This document shows, in pieces, positions 45,011-56,405 of a stretch of DNA of 64,000 nucleotides. The notes below the pieces were generated by a model. That model was not told where the DNA came from. It saw only the letters and a program-made list of their open reading frames with translations, and made no database searches. The stretch is from Adiantum capillus-veneris (Eukaryota; Streptophyta; Polypodiopsida; Polypodiales; Pteridaceae). Location: the NCBI GenBank assembly GCA_014529385.2, contig CM043945.1, positions 91,938,112 to 92,002,111 of the forward strand, given 5' to 3'. Position 1 is the stretch's first letter, and every line of letters starts with the position of its first letter. The position numbers were made by a program, and so were the translations under genes.

Positions 45011-46060
45011 AAAAAAAAGCCATAACAGAATAAAGTACCATGAATAGAGTTGACCTACCTGACCACATGTATCTCTTCACCTTTTTCATTTTATATGTCC
45101 ACCTATGAATGTACCAATGCAATGCCTATACCTATCTCCATAATGGCACGATTATTCTCACGTTTCAAGATTAATGTATCTAAGAATGGGTTTAGGGATA
45201 CCTTGAGACCTTCCACCTCATCTCTTATGTTAGAGTTGCTTGCATCAATCACAAGAGCTGTGAGTGCACTATTGAGAGCAACCACCTTGCCTTCAATCAC
45301 TAAAAAATCAGGGTTAGTAGAATCAATGGATCCCTCCATGTTGGATTTCAATATTTGGAGCTCTTGCAATTTCCCTTGAAGCATTGTCGTAGCTGAAGAT
45401 GTCTCTTGTATCTTTCACATATCTTGGTTCCTATCTTGTAGCACTACTCTCACTATATCCAATGTTGTGTTCACAACCTTCAATGCATCTCTTTTTGCAT
45501 CCAACATCTTCTCCACTTGTGCATTTTCTTGTTGGCTTATCGAGGAGGCACTAATTAGAGAAGTGCTGCCAAAAAAGAAAACATCTTGCCCACTTGTGCC
45601 TCTTGCCCCAACACTATCAACACGACAGGGCTGAAGTGATGGCTCCGCATTGCTCTCCATCCAATTATTTACTTTCTTGTCAATTCCACCTGGAAGCTTC
45701 TTACAATGGTCCAATACTTGCTCACCAAAATAAGCACATGCAACCTTTTGACATGTAGGATCCTACAGAGAAGATGGTCATCGCTCATACACAAAAAAGG
45801 TTGCAAACTTGTGTGTGATTTCTCTATTGGCCGGCACAACTTGGTAGACTTTGTGAAATAGTTAACTTGCACTCTTCTACATACTCCGATTGCATCATAT
45901 GCACAAAGAGTGTAGAACCCTTCTCCCGTTTCTTCTTGAAGATTGACAACCAATACTCATCTGTGACATCAGTCTCACTAAGGTGCTGGTAGAGCTTGCC
46001 TTCCAAGCTTAAACCATGCTCCTGATGAAACTCCTCTCGTGTACAGAGAATCATTTTTGC

Positions 46061-46828
46061 TTTGGGGTATTGAACCTTTCATGAGTTTAATGCTACAAAC
46101 AAAATTTGACAGCATAATTGGTCATTGAAATGCACATTTCTACTCGTAGTTGAAGAGAGGGCATTGATATCTACCAATTCTTTTTTCATAGGGAGTTTTA
46201 GACTTTCCATCCAAAGAATGAAACCTATAAGAGGATTAGCTCATATAGTGGAGGACGAAGAAGAAGGTGAATACAAAGGCAAGAAAAACCTTGTCTACTA
46301 TGACAACATACTCTGAAGATTGTATCTTCTCTACTTCAATGGGAGGACTTTTCTTTTGTCATCCTTTGTGGATATTTATTTTCATCTTGTGTGGATACCA
46401 TGTGTCATTCTTAGCAGATAAAGAATCTTCAATGTATTGTCCTAGTCCAAACCTCAAGGGGAGGATTGTAAGACGGTATGCGATTTGTCCTAGAGTCACT
46501 AGACTATGAGTGAATGAGAGAACAGGTGGAATTATCCCACATGTAATGGTTCAAGACTGTAGAGCTATTTAAAGCTCCTTTCATGAATAAACAAATCCAT
46601 TCCAATTTTGCATTACATGTCTCTTGTCTATCATGAGCTTGTCATGGGTTAGCAAACTACTCAAGATCGTGTTTACGAGTCCAAGTTAATCTATCTTGGA
46701 GCCTAATTTACTTAAGTAAACATCTAGCCTACACACACTCACTTGTGTGCACAATGTTTGTCTATCACCCACCTTAGCTAGCACAATGTTTGTCTATCAC
46801 CCACCTTAGCTAGTACGATCACATTCCC

Positions 46829-46872
<44 letters not shown>

Positions 46873-47331
46873 AATGAAATGAAATGATCTATTAACATCT
46901 TCAAAAGGCCAAATTGACCTATGAGAAAAAGAGTTTACAAATGGTGAATCTGATACAATGTCTGTGTAAAAATTGAAAATTGAAAAAATTGAACTGAATT
47001 GGGCTAAAGCGAAATGGAACAAAAAAGAATGGGATGAAATGAAATGAAAGTCTCAGATGATGGAATCAAGATCCTATCTTACGATATCCAACATCGATCT
47101 TTAATGGAGCTCATCAATGTCCTCCTCTGTCAGTACTTTGATTGGACATCTCCCATGTCTGGACAAAATAGTCTGGACACTCTGATGCATCTTCCAATAA
47201 TGTCTTGATGACCCTCGCAATCATGGGATTCTAGATCTCCCAAGTTTAGTGACTTTGTCAATCAGTGTACCTAGCTATTTTGATACCTGCTTATCTGAAT
47301 GTCGCGCATGTAGTCTAAAAAAACGGATGCA

Positions 47332-47333
<2 letters not shown>
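46061..47333. other. Unassigned with simple repeats
   Basis: No gene. A 32-bp direct duplication (46751 and 46783, ACAATGTTTGTCTATCACCC), a (GA)n tract at 46831-46869 followed by (GAAAT)n, and otherwise unique-looking sequence. Confidence 0.5.
46831..46869 (+). repeat. (GA)n microsatellite
   Basis: AG dinucleotides, ~39 bases, followed by GAAAT pentamers to ~46887. Confidence 0.95.

Positions 47334-47381
<48 letters not shown>
47334..47381 (+). repeat. (GA)n microsatellite
   Basis: ~48 bases of GA, with a shorter tract at 47389-47400. Confidence 0.95.
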
Positions 47382-47383
<2 letters not shown>

Positions 47384-47399
47384 AAGATAGAGAGAGAGA

Positions 47400-47558
47400 G
47401 ACATATGTGATGCTATGTTTCCATCAAAGTCAGCCACTCCATTGTACTAGTGTATCATTATTAGGGATTAGGTTTGGACTTTCCCAATATTAATAAAATA
47501 TGTGTCCTTGTCGTTATATTGATCTAGGTAGTGTTGCATGCACTTTATGGGTGCAACA
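47400..47558 (+). repeat. 3' edge of a tRNA-Asp-type LTR (element I)
   Basis: Sequence ending TGGGTGCAACA directly before a PBS-like site. The left edge of the LTR could not be set. Confidence 0.45.
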
Positions 47559-47577
47559 TTGGCGTTGTTGCTGAGGA
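47559..47577 (+). promoter_or_regulatory. Degenerate tRNA-Asp-type primer-binding site (element I)
   Basis: TTGGCGTTGTTGCTGAGGA versus TTGGCGCCGTTGCCGGGGA: 16 of 19 match, and all three differences are C/G-to-T/A type. It follows an LTR-like CA end. Confidence 0.6.
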
Positions 47578-47912
47578 CACAAGGACTTAAGTAGGTAATC
47601 CTACTAACACTCATGTAATGGTTTCTTGCTTTAGTTTCAATTAAAGAGAACATTTTTCTTAAGTGGATACAGAGGAGGATATTTTGAGATCAAGTGGATA
47701 GCCAAGAAGTGTGTGTCTTGGCTAGGGATCTACGACTACATAGATTTAGTTAGGATTTGTACTATTAGTTGTAGATTAAAGTAGTTATTGGTGGTCAAGT
47801 GATTTGTGAGGTGATAAAAGCGTTTGCTAGTCCGTAAGTGGCAACGAAGCATTTTTCTACTCATAAATGGAACCCCATATGATGAGTAGGAGTAGCTTTA
47901 GGTAAGTGATCT
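47578..47912 (+). other. Leader of element I, left of the E insertion
   Basis: No coding frame. It ends with GATCT (47908-47912), one copy of E's target duplication, and continues at 58103. Confidence 0.5.
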
Positions 47913-49508
47913 GGTAATGGAAATGGCCTATGAACTTTGAGAGTAGTGTAATCAGGAAATTAGGTGAAGCACTTTTGAAAGATTACTTTGCGAGCATAGC
48001 GGGTGAACTTAATTGATGGTAGCGACATAAACATGGTACTAGTTAACTTGGCATGAACAATAGTTTTGCAAGAGAGAAAGTTTAGAGAACATGACAATAG
48101 TTGAGGACCAGATTCATATGGATCCGGTCCCCCCTCCAATAGTCATTTGTATTATAAATTCTCCCATCAAGAGAGACTTGGTACAATAGAATCTTTGTGT
48201 TCCTTGTGACCTACGTGATGGAATGAAGATGGAAATCTTTATGCATCACAAGAATAACATAAACTTGTAGAAAGAATTAACTATCCCAAGCCTCAGTCCC
48301 AATGCCTCAAACACCTTCAAAGGTGAAGAGACCTAGCGGGGAATGACGGTAGGGAAGAGGACGAAGAAACATTGCATAGGAGAAAGAAATAGTTCCTTAC
48401 TTATCATTACTATTCTTGCTAATAGCATAGTAACAGAGATGGAGAAGATGGCAAGATTAAGCATTGAAGCATGGCTCTTGGTTGGATTTGCATTCCATAG
48501 CCAAGAGTGTTGATGTAGGCTCTCACTTCTCACAACCTTGGAGAAGGCGGTGGTGTTCCTCAACTTTCACCAAGTGAGAATGCCCTTGCAAATGAGTGTG
48601 TGTGTGTGTGGAGTATATCCCCCTAGCACCCCCCCTCCTTGATTTGGGAGAGTGATGACTTTTCTACATGCTGCAAGCTCATTAGGCCCCTCTTCCCATA
48701 GCCAATCACATGCAACATGCAAAGTACATGGGTAGTCTTTTGACGAGTGTCCTCCTTACCCCTTAGAGAGAGAGAGCTTGAAAATATCTAGATATCTGTT
48801 GCATGGAAGTAGAAGTTCATTGGACCCCTCTTTAGCCCAACCAATAGCATTCAAGCACACCTTGTGGTTAAGCTTAGTGAGAGTCTGATATGTGTCCCAT
48901 GTGCCCTTTTAGAAAACGGGTACCCCTTGGGTGAGTGAAGGTTAGGTCAAATACTCCCCTAACTTTGGGACTTTGATGCATAGGAAGCTTCTCAAGCAAC
49001 TTCCTCATTAAGTGTGTAGGGTCTCTTTTTGACTCAAGCATCTTACCCCCCATGCATAGGAAGCTTCTTAAGAACTTTCCCATTAATTATGACAAGTACC
49101 TCAAGTACCTTAGTCATCAAGCATGACAAGCACCTTACGTGGAGTTCCCACATCAAGCTCAGGCCTAGCTTGCCTAAGATCAAAGGCAAGCTTAGATAGG
49201 GTTCCCACCTCAAGCACAACCCTAGCTTGCTTAAGGTCAAAGACAAGTTTAGGTCGGGTTCCCACCTCAAGCTCAACCCTAGCTACCTTAGGTCAAAGGA
49301 CTTTTAACACTAACCATTGGAGTTCTTTAATCAAGCTAACCCTAAGGTCTTTTAAGCTCCATTAGTTAACCTTGCTCTTTGATAGACCATCTCTCATTTG
49401 GGCCCCTTTATCATTGGCCCCATGTTGAGATAGATCCGTAAGCACATGTCTATATTCTAACCCTTGTTCCTGTTTAATATCCCACATTAAATCATCAATT
49501 TAATGACA
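47913..49508 (-). repeat. 3' LTR of E (~1596 bp)
   Basis: On the minus strand it starts TGTCATTAAATTGATG directly after the PPT. It lacks ~40 bases near its start and one 76-bp repeat unit relative to the 5' LTR. It ends CCATTTCCATTAC, with a mutated terminal base. Confidence 0.85.
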
Positions 49509-49524
49509 ATACCTCTCTCTTGAA
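49509..49524 (-). promoter_or_regulatory. Polypurine tract of E
   Basis: The minus strand reads TTCAAGAGAGAGGTAT immediately before the LTR start. Identical to B's tract in its purine core. Confidence 0.75.
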
Positions 49525-49895
49525 ATCATAGTCATCCTCGACAGTGAGGTAAAAGAGTTAAAGTCATAGTCATTAGTCAATTTGACTTAGCGGGTAGAGG
49601 ATCCCTTTTTACCCTACGACATCATTCCAAGATGGATGACTAATCCATTTGGTGCTTGGGAGATGTAGCTGCTGCAAGCATGTCTGGTCTTTAGTCTATT
49701 TCATCTTCCCAAGTAGAGTGACAGATTCTACATGGTGTTTGAGAGACGTCGTCATCCCAAACATGATTCTTAGTATGCATATTACTTAAATTTGTGCACA
49801 ATAAAGAGATAATTAGTCTTATAAGACAAAACATTGATCATTAAAAGAAACATGTACATTTGCTTACTCTAATGTAGCATTGTAAGTGTTTACAA
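49525..49895 (-). other. 3' untranslated part of E, no gene
   Basis: Between the chromodomain-like end and the PPT. It matches 16.14-16.51 kb of B in short blocks. Confidence 0.55.
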
Positions 49896-50640
49896 GGTTC
49901 ATACTATCCTTAAACTGGATCCCTTGCATCCATCTAGAATCTTCAAAAGGATAATTTTTGAACTTAATAAGATATTGTTGGATAATCTTACCATGTTGTA
50001 GTACCTTGTCTTCGTGCCAGAGGATAGCTTCGGGTTATAGTACCTCTTCTTGATCTTCGATTTTGGGAGGGTCTTCAATAATTGGTTCATTTGGAGGCTC
50101 TCCTTTGTAGGGCTTGAGTAGGCTCACATGAAAAGCATTGTGTATGAGCCAATGGTTTGGCAACTTGAGTTGATAATCCACCTCATTGATTGGATTCAAA
50201 ATTTGAAAAGGACCATAGTATCTTTTTTCTAGTTTAGCATAATACTTTTGATGGCCCGTAGGATTTTTGACCGTCGTTTGCCTTAGTCGAGCCTTAGGAA
50301 ACTTAAGTAATACCCAATCATTTTCTTTGAACGCTAAGGCCCTTCTGTGCTTGTCAGCAGCAACCTTTGCCCTTAGCTGGGAGATGGATATAGCCTCCTT
50401 AATCTTTTGAAAAGATGCTTGCAAGTCATGGCTATACTCATCGGCAGCGAAGATCTTCCCATGTACTTTAAGTAGCAAGGGACTTTTAGGTCTTCCCTCT
50501 ATGATTTCAAAAGGTGCTTTTCCCGTAGAAGTATGGATAGTATTATTATACGCATACTCTACAAGAGGTAAGTAGTTTTCCCTTTGTGAGCGTTGGTCTA
50601 CTTTTGTAACATAGGTCTTTAGTAGATCAAGAATCATAAG
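49896..50640 (-). pseudogene. Integrase C-terminus and chromodomain-like end of E
   Basis: LVEYAYNNTIHTSTGKAPFEI, WVLLKFPKARLRQTT, YYGPFQILNPI and HNAFHVSLLKPYKGE. After a TAA near 50037: KVLQHGKIIQQYLIKFKNYP and FEDSRWMQG, a chromodomain-like tail that is clearer than in B. Confidence 0.8.
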
Positions 50641-51358
50641 ATTGGCTATCTCACTTTGGCCATCCGTTTGTGAGTTTATAGGCCGAAGAGAAATTCAATC
50701 TTGTACCTAGATTTTTGAAGAGACCTTTCCCAAAAATTACTGGTCATTCTAGGATCTCTATCTGACATGATGGATGTTGGAAATCCATGGTGTTTGAAAA
50801 TCTATGATATGAAGAGAGTTGCCATTTGGTGTGCCTTGATAGTCTTCTTGATAGGAATAAAGTGTGCTTGCTTCCTAAACCTGTCGACTATTGTCCATAT
50901 TCTCGTATTCCCATGGATAGATTTTGGTATTCCAAAGATAAAATCCATGGATATACTCTCCCATGGTGAATTAGAAATTGGCAATGATTGGAGTAATCCA
51001 AGTTTCTTCCCTCAATCATACTTGGTCTTTTGGCATACCACACATTTTGAAACATACTCTTGTATGTCCACTTTCATGATAGGCTAATAAAAGTACGTCT
51101 CTACTCCTGGAAGAGTAGGTTGAATGCCCCTATGCCCTGCATAGGGAGGAGCATGTGATTCATACATGATTTTCTCACGAAGGGAGTGGGTAACACATAG
51201 CCTATTTCCATGGACAACATAACCATTCTGCAAGGTGAATGGCTCCTCTTTATTTCCCAAAGCAAGAGCTGACATTAGGTCTTTAAAGTCAGGGTCAGTA
51301 GCATACTTATCTATCATAGAAGATAGATCATTGTAAGCTGCTATTGACACAAAATTAA
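50641..51358 (-). pseudogene. Integrase N-terminus and core of E
   Basis: HAPPYAGHRGIQPTLPGVETYFY begins the H2C2 domain (51084-51350); TAG, then CVVCQKTK-type Cys residues near 51030. SMDFIFGIPKS carries the first Asp, IMSDRDPRMTSNFW the second, and GQSEIAN (near 50650) the Glu, spread over shifted frames. Confidence 0.82.
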
Positions 51359-51899
51359 CTTTTGGTCGTCATGAAAGTGCATCAGCCACTTGATTGTGCT
51401 TACCGGCAATGTGAGCAATTTGGAGATTAAATTGTGAAAGAAAATTTTCTCACCTCATTTGTTTGTCAGAAAGCTTTGTTTGCATCATGAAGTACTTGAG
51501 ACTTTGATGGTCTGTTCGTAAGATGAATGGAGTCCCCAATAGATAGTGCTTCCATGTGTCTAGGGCATGTAGAACAGCTAACAGCTCTTTCTCATAAATG
51601 CTTAAGACCCGTTCATCCGTGTTGAGCCTTTGGCTCTCATATGCTATGGCATGCCCTTCTTGAAGCAAGACTACTCCAAGGCAATCACCACAAGCATCAC
51701 ATTGAACCTCAAATGGCTTTGAGAGATCCGGAAGCATAATGACTGTTTGGGAGATAATATTCTCTTTGAGCTTGTCAAAAGCACTTTTCTCCTTAGCAGT
51801 CCATGAATACTTAACGTTTTTCTTTGTTAAGTCATGTAATGGTTCTGCTATTTAAGAAAAATTTGCTATGAAGCGTCTATAGTATGCACACATACCAAT
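51359..51899 (-). pseudogene. RNase H of E
   Basis: PFEVQCDACGDCLGVVLLQEG (Asp), ESQRLNTDERVLSIYEKELLAV (Glu), ILRTDHQSLKYF (Asp). Stop near 51448, then KHNQVADALS at the domain end. Confidence 0.85.
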
Positions 51900-52189
51900 A
51901 AAGCTTCTTAGTTCATGTAGATTCCTTGGATTAGGCCATGCTTTTATTACCTCCAACTTTGATGGTCCATACGAATACCATCTCGAGAGATAATATGACC
52001 TAAGTATTGAATCTCTTGAAGGAAAAATTCACTTTTCTTTTAATTGAGAAAAAACTTATTCTCCCTTAATGCTTGAAAAATCACTTGGAGATGTTGCTTG
52101 TGTTCCTCCAAGGAATTGGAGTAGATGATGATATCATCAAAGAACACTCTAGTGAATTTGCGGTAGGGTCTAAAAAATTTCTCCATTAA
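51900..52189 (-). pseudogene. RT of E, second part (left of the DNA transposon)
   Basis: MEKFFRPY, then VFFDDIIIYSNSLEEHKQH: both catalytic Asp of the DD box are kept. It resumes in the exact frame interrupted at 53528. Stops follow near 52043, 51960 and elsewhere. Confidence 0.88.
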
Positions 52190-53527
52190 CACTAGGTTGG
52201 TAATGGGACACTTTTATGTCCTGGGACACTTTTATGTCATGTTAAGTAACCATTTTCCTTGAATTATGTCAAGAGTTTCAAAATGGATTTTGAGGTGCTA
52301 TATATCTAGAAAGTTGTCTCGTGAGCTGAAAAAAACTCGACATTTTTTTGGAATATCAATTCCATCTTTAACCTTGTCCTTGCACAACATTTCACAACCT
52401 AAACTGTGTGAAAAAACGAGTCCTGTTTTTGTCTTTTTTCAACTTTTTGCAACTATACCACTCTAGAATTCATTTTTGTGAGGTCTATAATGCTAGAGAA
52501 CTATCTTTATTAGTCCTCAACATGTATTGATGCTTCTAGGGAGAAATAAATATTAAAGTTGTAAGTTATGACCAAATTACCAAAATTGTCAAATCCTGTT
52601 TTTTAGCCAATTTTAGCTCTTCTATGATTTTTTTGGTAGATTTCATGATATCCAAATGCATTTTTGAATTTCTATGTCGCATATTGTAACATAAAGCTAA
52701 TATTCCTTGAGTTTTGGGGCACCTAATACCCTATTTTTCATAGTACACAATGATGGTTGATTTTTCAATTATAGAAGAAAACGAAACATTCTAGTATATC
52801 AAGTATAGCTTTTTCAATATTGTTAGTTTCTTGTGACAACTACATGAATTTTGTAGGTAGTAACCATATCTAGTCATAAGGATCAAATTTGGCTAGATAT
52901 TGAATAGTTTCTATGGGATTCTACAACTCATAATGTTGAACCCAGTTTTTTCATGTTTGCTGTATTTAGCACTTCATCTTTGTCCCCAAGATTCCCCTGG
53001 TAAGAGATGTATTATTCTTTTGACATGTTCCATGGCTCCTTATGAACATAAAGGACAATATGGAACTAAGAAAACATGCATATATTATTTGTATTGAGCG
53101 TGGCTATAGAAACTTTGATGATAGGTTTGCAGAATCGTAAAAATTCAACTTTTTGGTACCTATTTATTTTGGCAAAACAAAAAATAGTGAGTGAGAAGCA
53201 ATCATATGTTCTGATCACCAACCCATTGAGGTTAACTAGGGAATTTATCTCAAGTCCTACAAAAATCCCTAATCTTATTTTTATGCAACAAAACGTAAGA
53301 AATGACTGTTTTGATGAAAATGCACTGGTCCATCAACTTTGGAGGCTTGGTGTGACCAAAAGATGAGAAATTTTACAAGTTTCTTATTTTTTCCATGTGT
53401 AGTAGGCCTTGAACTATAACCTCGTGAAAGGATTTTACAAAATGAGTGGATCTACTATGGTTTTGGAGGTTTTTTTTCAAAACCCTGAAAGGACACTTTT
53501 ATGTCCGGTTAGGTTACCAACCTAGTG
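52190..53527. mobile_element. CACTA-like non-autonomous DNA transposon (1338 bp) in RT of E
   Basis: Perfect 14-bp terminal inverted repeats CACTAGGTTGGTAA...TTACCAACCTAGTG, flanked by TAA on both sides (52187-52189, 53528-53530). Removing the insertion and one TAA rejoins the RT frame at FNQL-MEKF. The subterminal motif GGACACTTTTATGTCC occurs twice at the left end (near 52203 and 52219, the second ending in CA) and once near the right end (~53491). CACTA start, 3-bp duplication and subterminal repeats fit the CACTA (En/Spm) superfamily; PIF/Harbinger, also with TAA duplications, is the alternative. The largest frame (96 codons, 53076-53366) has no resemblance to a transposase that I recognise. 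Confidence 0.85.
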
Positions 53528-53890
53528 TAATTGATTGAATGTAGCTGGTGTATTAGTCAAGCCAAAAGGCATGACTAGACTTTCATAAAGGCCAAACATT
53601 GTTAGAAACGCGATATTTAGAATATCTTCATTCACTATCCTTATTTGATGGTAGCCACTTCTAAGGTAAATCCTACTGAAGTAGGTAGAGCCTTGTAGCT
53701 TATCAAACAAATCTTCTACCCGAGGTACGGGAAATTTGCTTTTGATAGTGGTATGGTTTAGTGCGCGATAGTCCACACACATGCGGTATGTACCATCTTT
53801 CTTTTGCACTAAAAGGACTAGAGAGCAAAAGGGAGAGGAGCTGGGCCTCACCATTCCTTTGTCTACCAATTCTTGTACTTTTTTCATGAT
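53528..53890 (-). pseudogene. RT of E, first part (right of the DNA transposon)
   Basis: [48 protein letters not shown] and [15 protein letters not shown]. The frame is open until the insertion. D-L-R-S-G-Y-H has become Y-L-R-S-G-Y-H, losing the first RT Asp. Confidence 0.9.
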
Positions 53891-54560
53891 CTACTCTTGT
53901 TGATCTTGTGAAACTGGATATGGAGCTTTGTTAGGCGGTGAGCTTCGTGATAGGAGCTCAATTCGATGGTCATCATCCCCTCGTTTTGGAGGTAAGTCCA
54001 TAGGGATATCATCGATGAACACATATTGGAATCCTTTTAGAAATTTAGACAAGTCTAACTCTTCTCCTACCATTTTCCTTTGATGAAACATTAGGACCTT
54101 TTAGGGATTCTTTGACAAAAATCATGTACGCACAAACTGACAAGAATCATGTACGCACAAACTGAGCTTTTCATTGATTTATCAAGGGCGAGAGGATTTA
54201 CAAGTGGTATAGTACGACCAGACTCATTAGCATCTATATACATATTCTTTCCCTTGTAGGTGAAGTAGATTCTCCTTTCAGGGAACTTCATGCTGGCAGC
54301 CATGCGGTTGAACCATGGTACCGCTAGGATAGCATCCTTATGTTGGAGAGGAGAGATAAAGAAGTCTTCTTTGTTGACATAGCTTTGGACATGAAGCCTC
54401 AAGTTCCCAATCAAGGGAGTAACGGAGGCTTACTGTCCCTTGAAAGCGGCATCAGTAGCTACATCATGTCCCATCTCAAAAGCTTCAATGCCCAACTTGG
54501 TGGCCAACTCCATTGATATGAAGTTGAGAGTATAACCAGGGTCAAACAAGATGAAGGCAT
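53891..54560 (-). pseudogene. Protease and protease-RT linker of E
   Basis: FILFDPGYTLNFISMELATKLGI (near 54500-54560), a stop, then LQHKDAILAVPWFNRM and MKFPERRIYFTYKGKNMYIDA, then linker FLKGFQYVFIDDIPMDLPPKRG. A short local duplication (ILVSLCVHDF-type, 54118-54160) shifts the frame. Confidence 0.78.
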
Positions 54561-56034
54561 CATGCTCCCTTAACTTTCCCCAAGCATAGGAGAGAGGTGA
54601 CCCTTTGCAATGAGTATCCTCTTTTGGAGCTTTGATAGTGGAATCTCTAGGAGTCTCATTGTGAGCATTTTTTTTGGGGCAAGAACGATAGCCATGTCCT
54701 TGCTCCCCAGACTTTAAACATTTGTGATCCTTGTGAAAAGTTTGAAGCTCTTCAGGAGAGAGTTTATTTTTACCTTTGTAAACTCCTTTCTCCTTGGACT
54801 GATTGTTGTTGTTGTTGTTGGAATGGCCGTGGGAAAAATTTTGGGCATTAATTTTTCCCTTTGCATCACTTTTGTCTTTATTTTCCATGGGTTTGACATT
54901 CCGTCTAACCCCTTGTTGGAAATTGATGCGTGAAGCAATTATGGTATGGTGGATTACTTCACTGATAGAGTCAGGCCGTTGAGAGTTGACATACTTGGCC
55001 ATCTCTTCAGGTAATCCCGCACACAATTGTTGTTTTTGCTCAGCAAAGTCTATCTTTTGAAAGACAGTAGCCTTCAGATGTCCACATATTTGTGGATAGA
55101 CTCATGAGAGAGAAGCCATGAACTCCACCATTCGGTGAGCACTTTGTCCTTTGCATCGCTTGCAAGGAATTGCTTCATGATGTAAACTCGTAGATTTTTC
55201 CATGTCTTTGGGGCTTCGCCATTGCCACAAAGGCTAGCCCACCATTGACGAGCCGATTTTTGGAAGTGCATAGCTACATGGTGTAGCTTGGAGGACTTCG
55301 TGAAGCCCTTGTCTCCAAAGGCCGCATCAAATTGTTGGGATGAAGGACAATACTTTCTCCGTAGCACCAAAGGTGCCATCATAGGTGAGAAAAGAGATAA
55401 TCTTTCTTCCCTCTTTGAACTTCTTGAGCTTTTGTGACCTTCTCCATGCAAGATAAGATTTGAGATGTCCTCCCCTCTTATATTCCCTAGGAGAATAGCC
55501 ATAGCTTTCATCGGTAGAGGAGGAAGGTGAAGAAGAAGGAGAAGAGGGTGACCTCTTTCTTGCCCTTTTCTTCCTTGGTTTCCTCTCTTCCCTTTTGGAG
55601 GGACAAGGAGAAGGACTATGGGTTAACCGTTTCCTCTTGGGAGGAGTTGGCAATCTTTTAGTCCGCCTTCTTTGTGGAGCCACATCTTTGGAGGAATTTA
55701 GTGATTCAATGCTTTCTTGATTTTTGGATTCCTTCTCTCGTATGGGAGAGAGTCTTCTTTTGGGGGTCTCTTCAAGAGGCCTTGTAAGATCTCTCTCCTC
55801 TTGGAGAGCAAAGGGAATCCCATAAGCATGAAGTTGTTGAGTAACTTCGGCTTGCAAAGTGGGGTTGCCCATAGCTTGTTGCAACCTAGTGACAAGATAA
55901 TTAACAAACATGGTGGCATCATCATTGGCACCTTCATGTGCAAAATCAAAGTTATCAATTTTCATTCTACTCTCTTGGTTATTGTCAGCCATGTTAATTA
56001 AACTTATATGTTTATTTAGTGTATCCTTTGGCAA
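54430..56034 (-). pseudogene. gag of E
   Basis: Frame 55327-56034 has an N-terminal domain (NYLVTRLQQAMGNP) and a long Ser/Arg/Lys-rich segment ending FLTYDGTFGATEKVLSFI. A one-base change near 55340 moves the reading to QQFDAAFGDKGF...MHFQKSARQWWASL. Another shift precedes GLPEEMAKYVNSQRPDS. The zinc knuckle reads CLKSGEQGHGYRSC, second Cys changed to Ser. ATG of ADNNQES near 55991 is the likeliest start by alignment with B. Confidence 0.82.
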
Positions 56035-56392
56035 TTCAAAACCTTAGTTGCTACTCCTCTTATCCTTTGAAAATAGGCACTTAAGTATCTACACCCACGG
56101 CTCGAATTGGTTAATTATAGAGAGTAGTGGAGTGAGTCTAACATAGCGAAGTTGCCGAGGGATAGCTCCTTTCGGACTTCTTATGGATCCATAATGGTAA
56201 AGCTATAGGCAATTCTAAATAGACTCCATTATTAAGACCAAAGCTCCCAAGGTGTGCACCATATCCCACATAGTGGGCTCAACAAAACTGATAATAGATC
56301 CCAGACCTACTTACCCTAATATAATTAACAATTTAACCAATTATAGGCTACTTCAAGACCTCTCTCCTTAAGCAAGAACAGAGAAACCAAAT
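56035..56392 (-). other. Leader of E, no gene
   Basis: Between PBS and gag; no coding frame or repeat seen. Confidence 0.6.
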
Positions 56393-56405
56393 GCTCTAAT
56401 ACCAA
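56393..56405 (-). promoter_or_regulatory. Primer-binding site of E (initiator tRNA-Met type)
   Basis: The minus strand reads TTGGTATTAGAGC directly after the LTR end TTACA; one mismatch to TGGTATCAGAGC. Confidence 0.85.

Larger units (their letters stand above)
42736..46060 (-). pseudogene. Multi-exon coiled-coil / RING-like gene, probably broken
   Basis: Coding pieces in order: 45.86-46.05 kb (HGLSLEGKLYQHLSETDVTDEYW), a frame change near 45.85 kb (HKVYQVVPANREITHKFATF), 45.1-45.7 kb (heptad-like ENAQVEKMLDAKRDALKVV and LQGKLQELQILKSN), then a tandem-repeat block. Next comes 43627-43990 with a RING-H2-like CGICGLAF...LACGHVYHALC...CADTSC, then 43.1-43.54 kb (acceptor at 43543; hydrophilic, frame change near 43.35 kb). 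Last are two short exons, 42969-43088 (PSKKSRSSPATHSKK) and 42736-42842 (KVPRSPPAMKKTPKKSTS, stop TGA). The last intron (42843-42968) has GT...AG ends. No family recognised; it could be a host pseudogene or a transposon-borne gene. Confidence 0.5.

Noticed and set aside
52190-53527. PIF/Harbinger identity for the insertion in E
   Set aside because: The TAA duplication would fit, but the CACTA terminus and repeated subterminal motifs fit CACTA better; kept only as the alternative.
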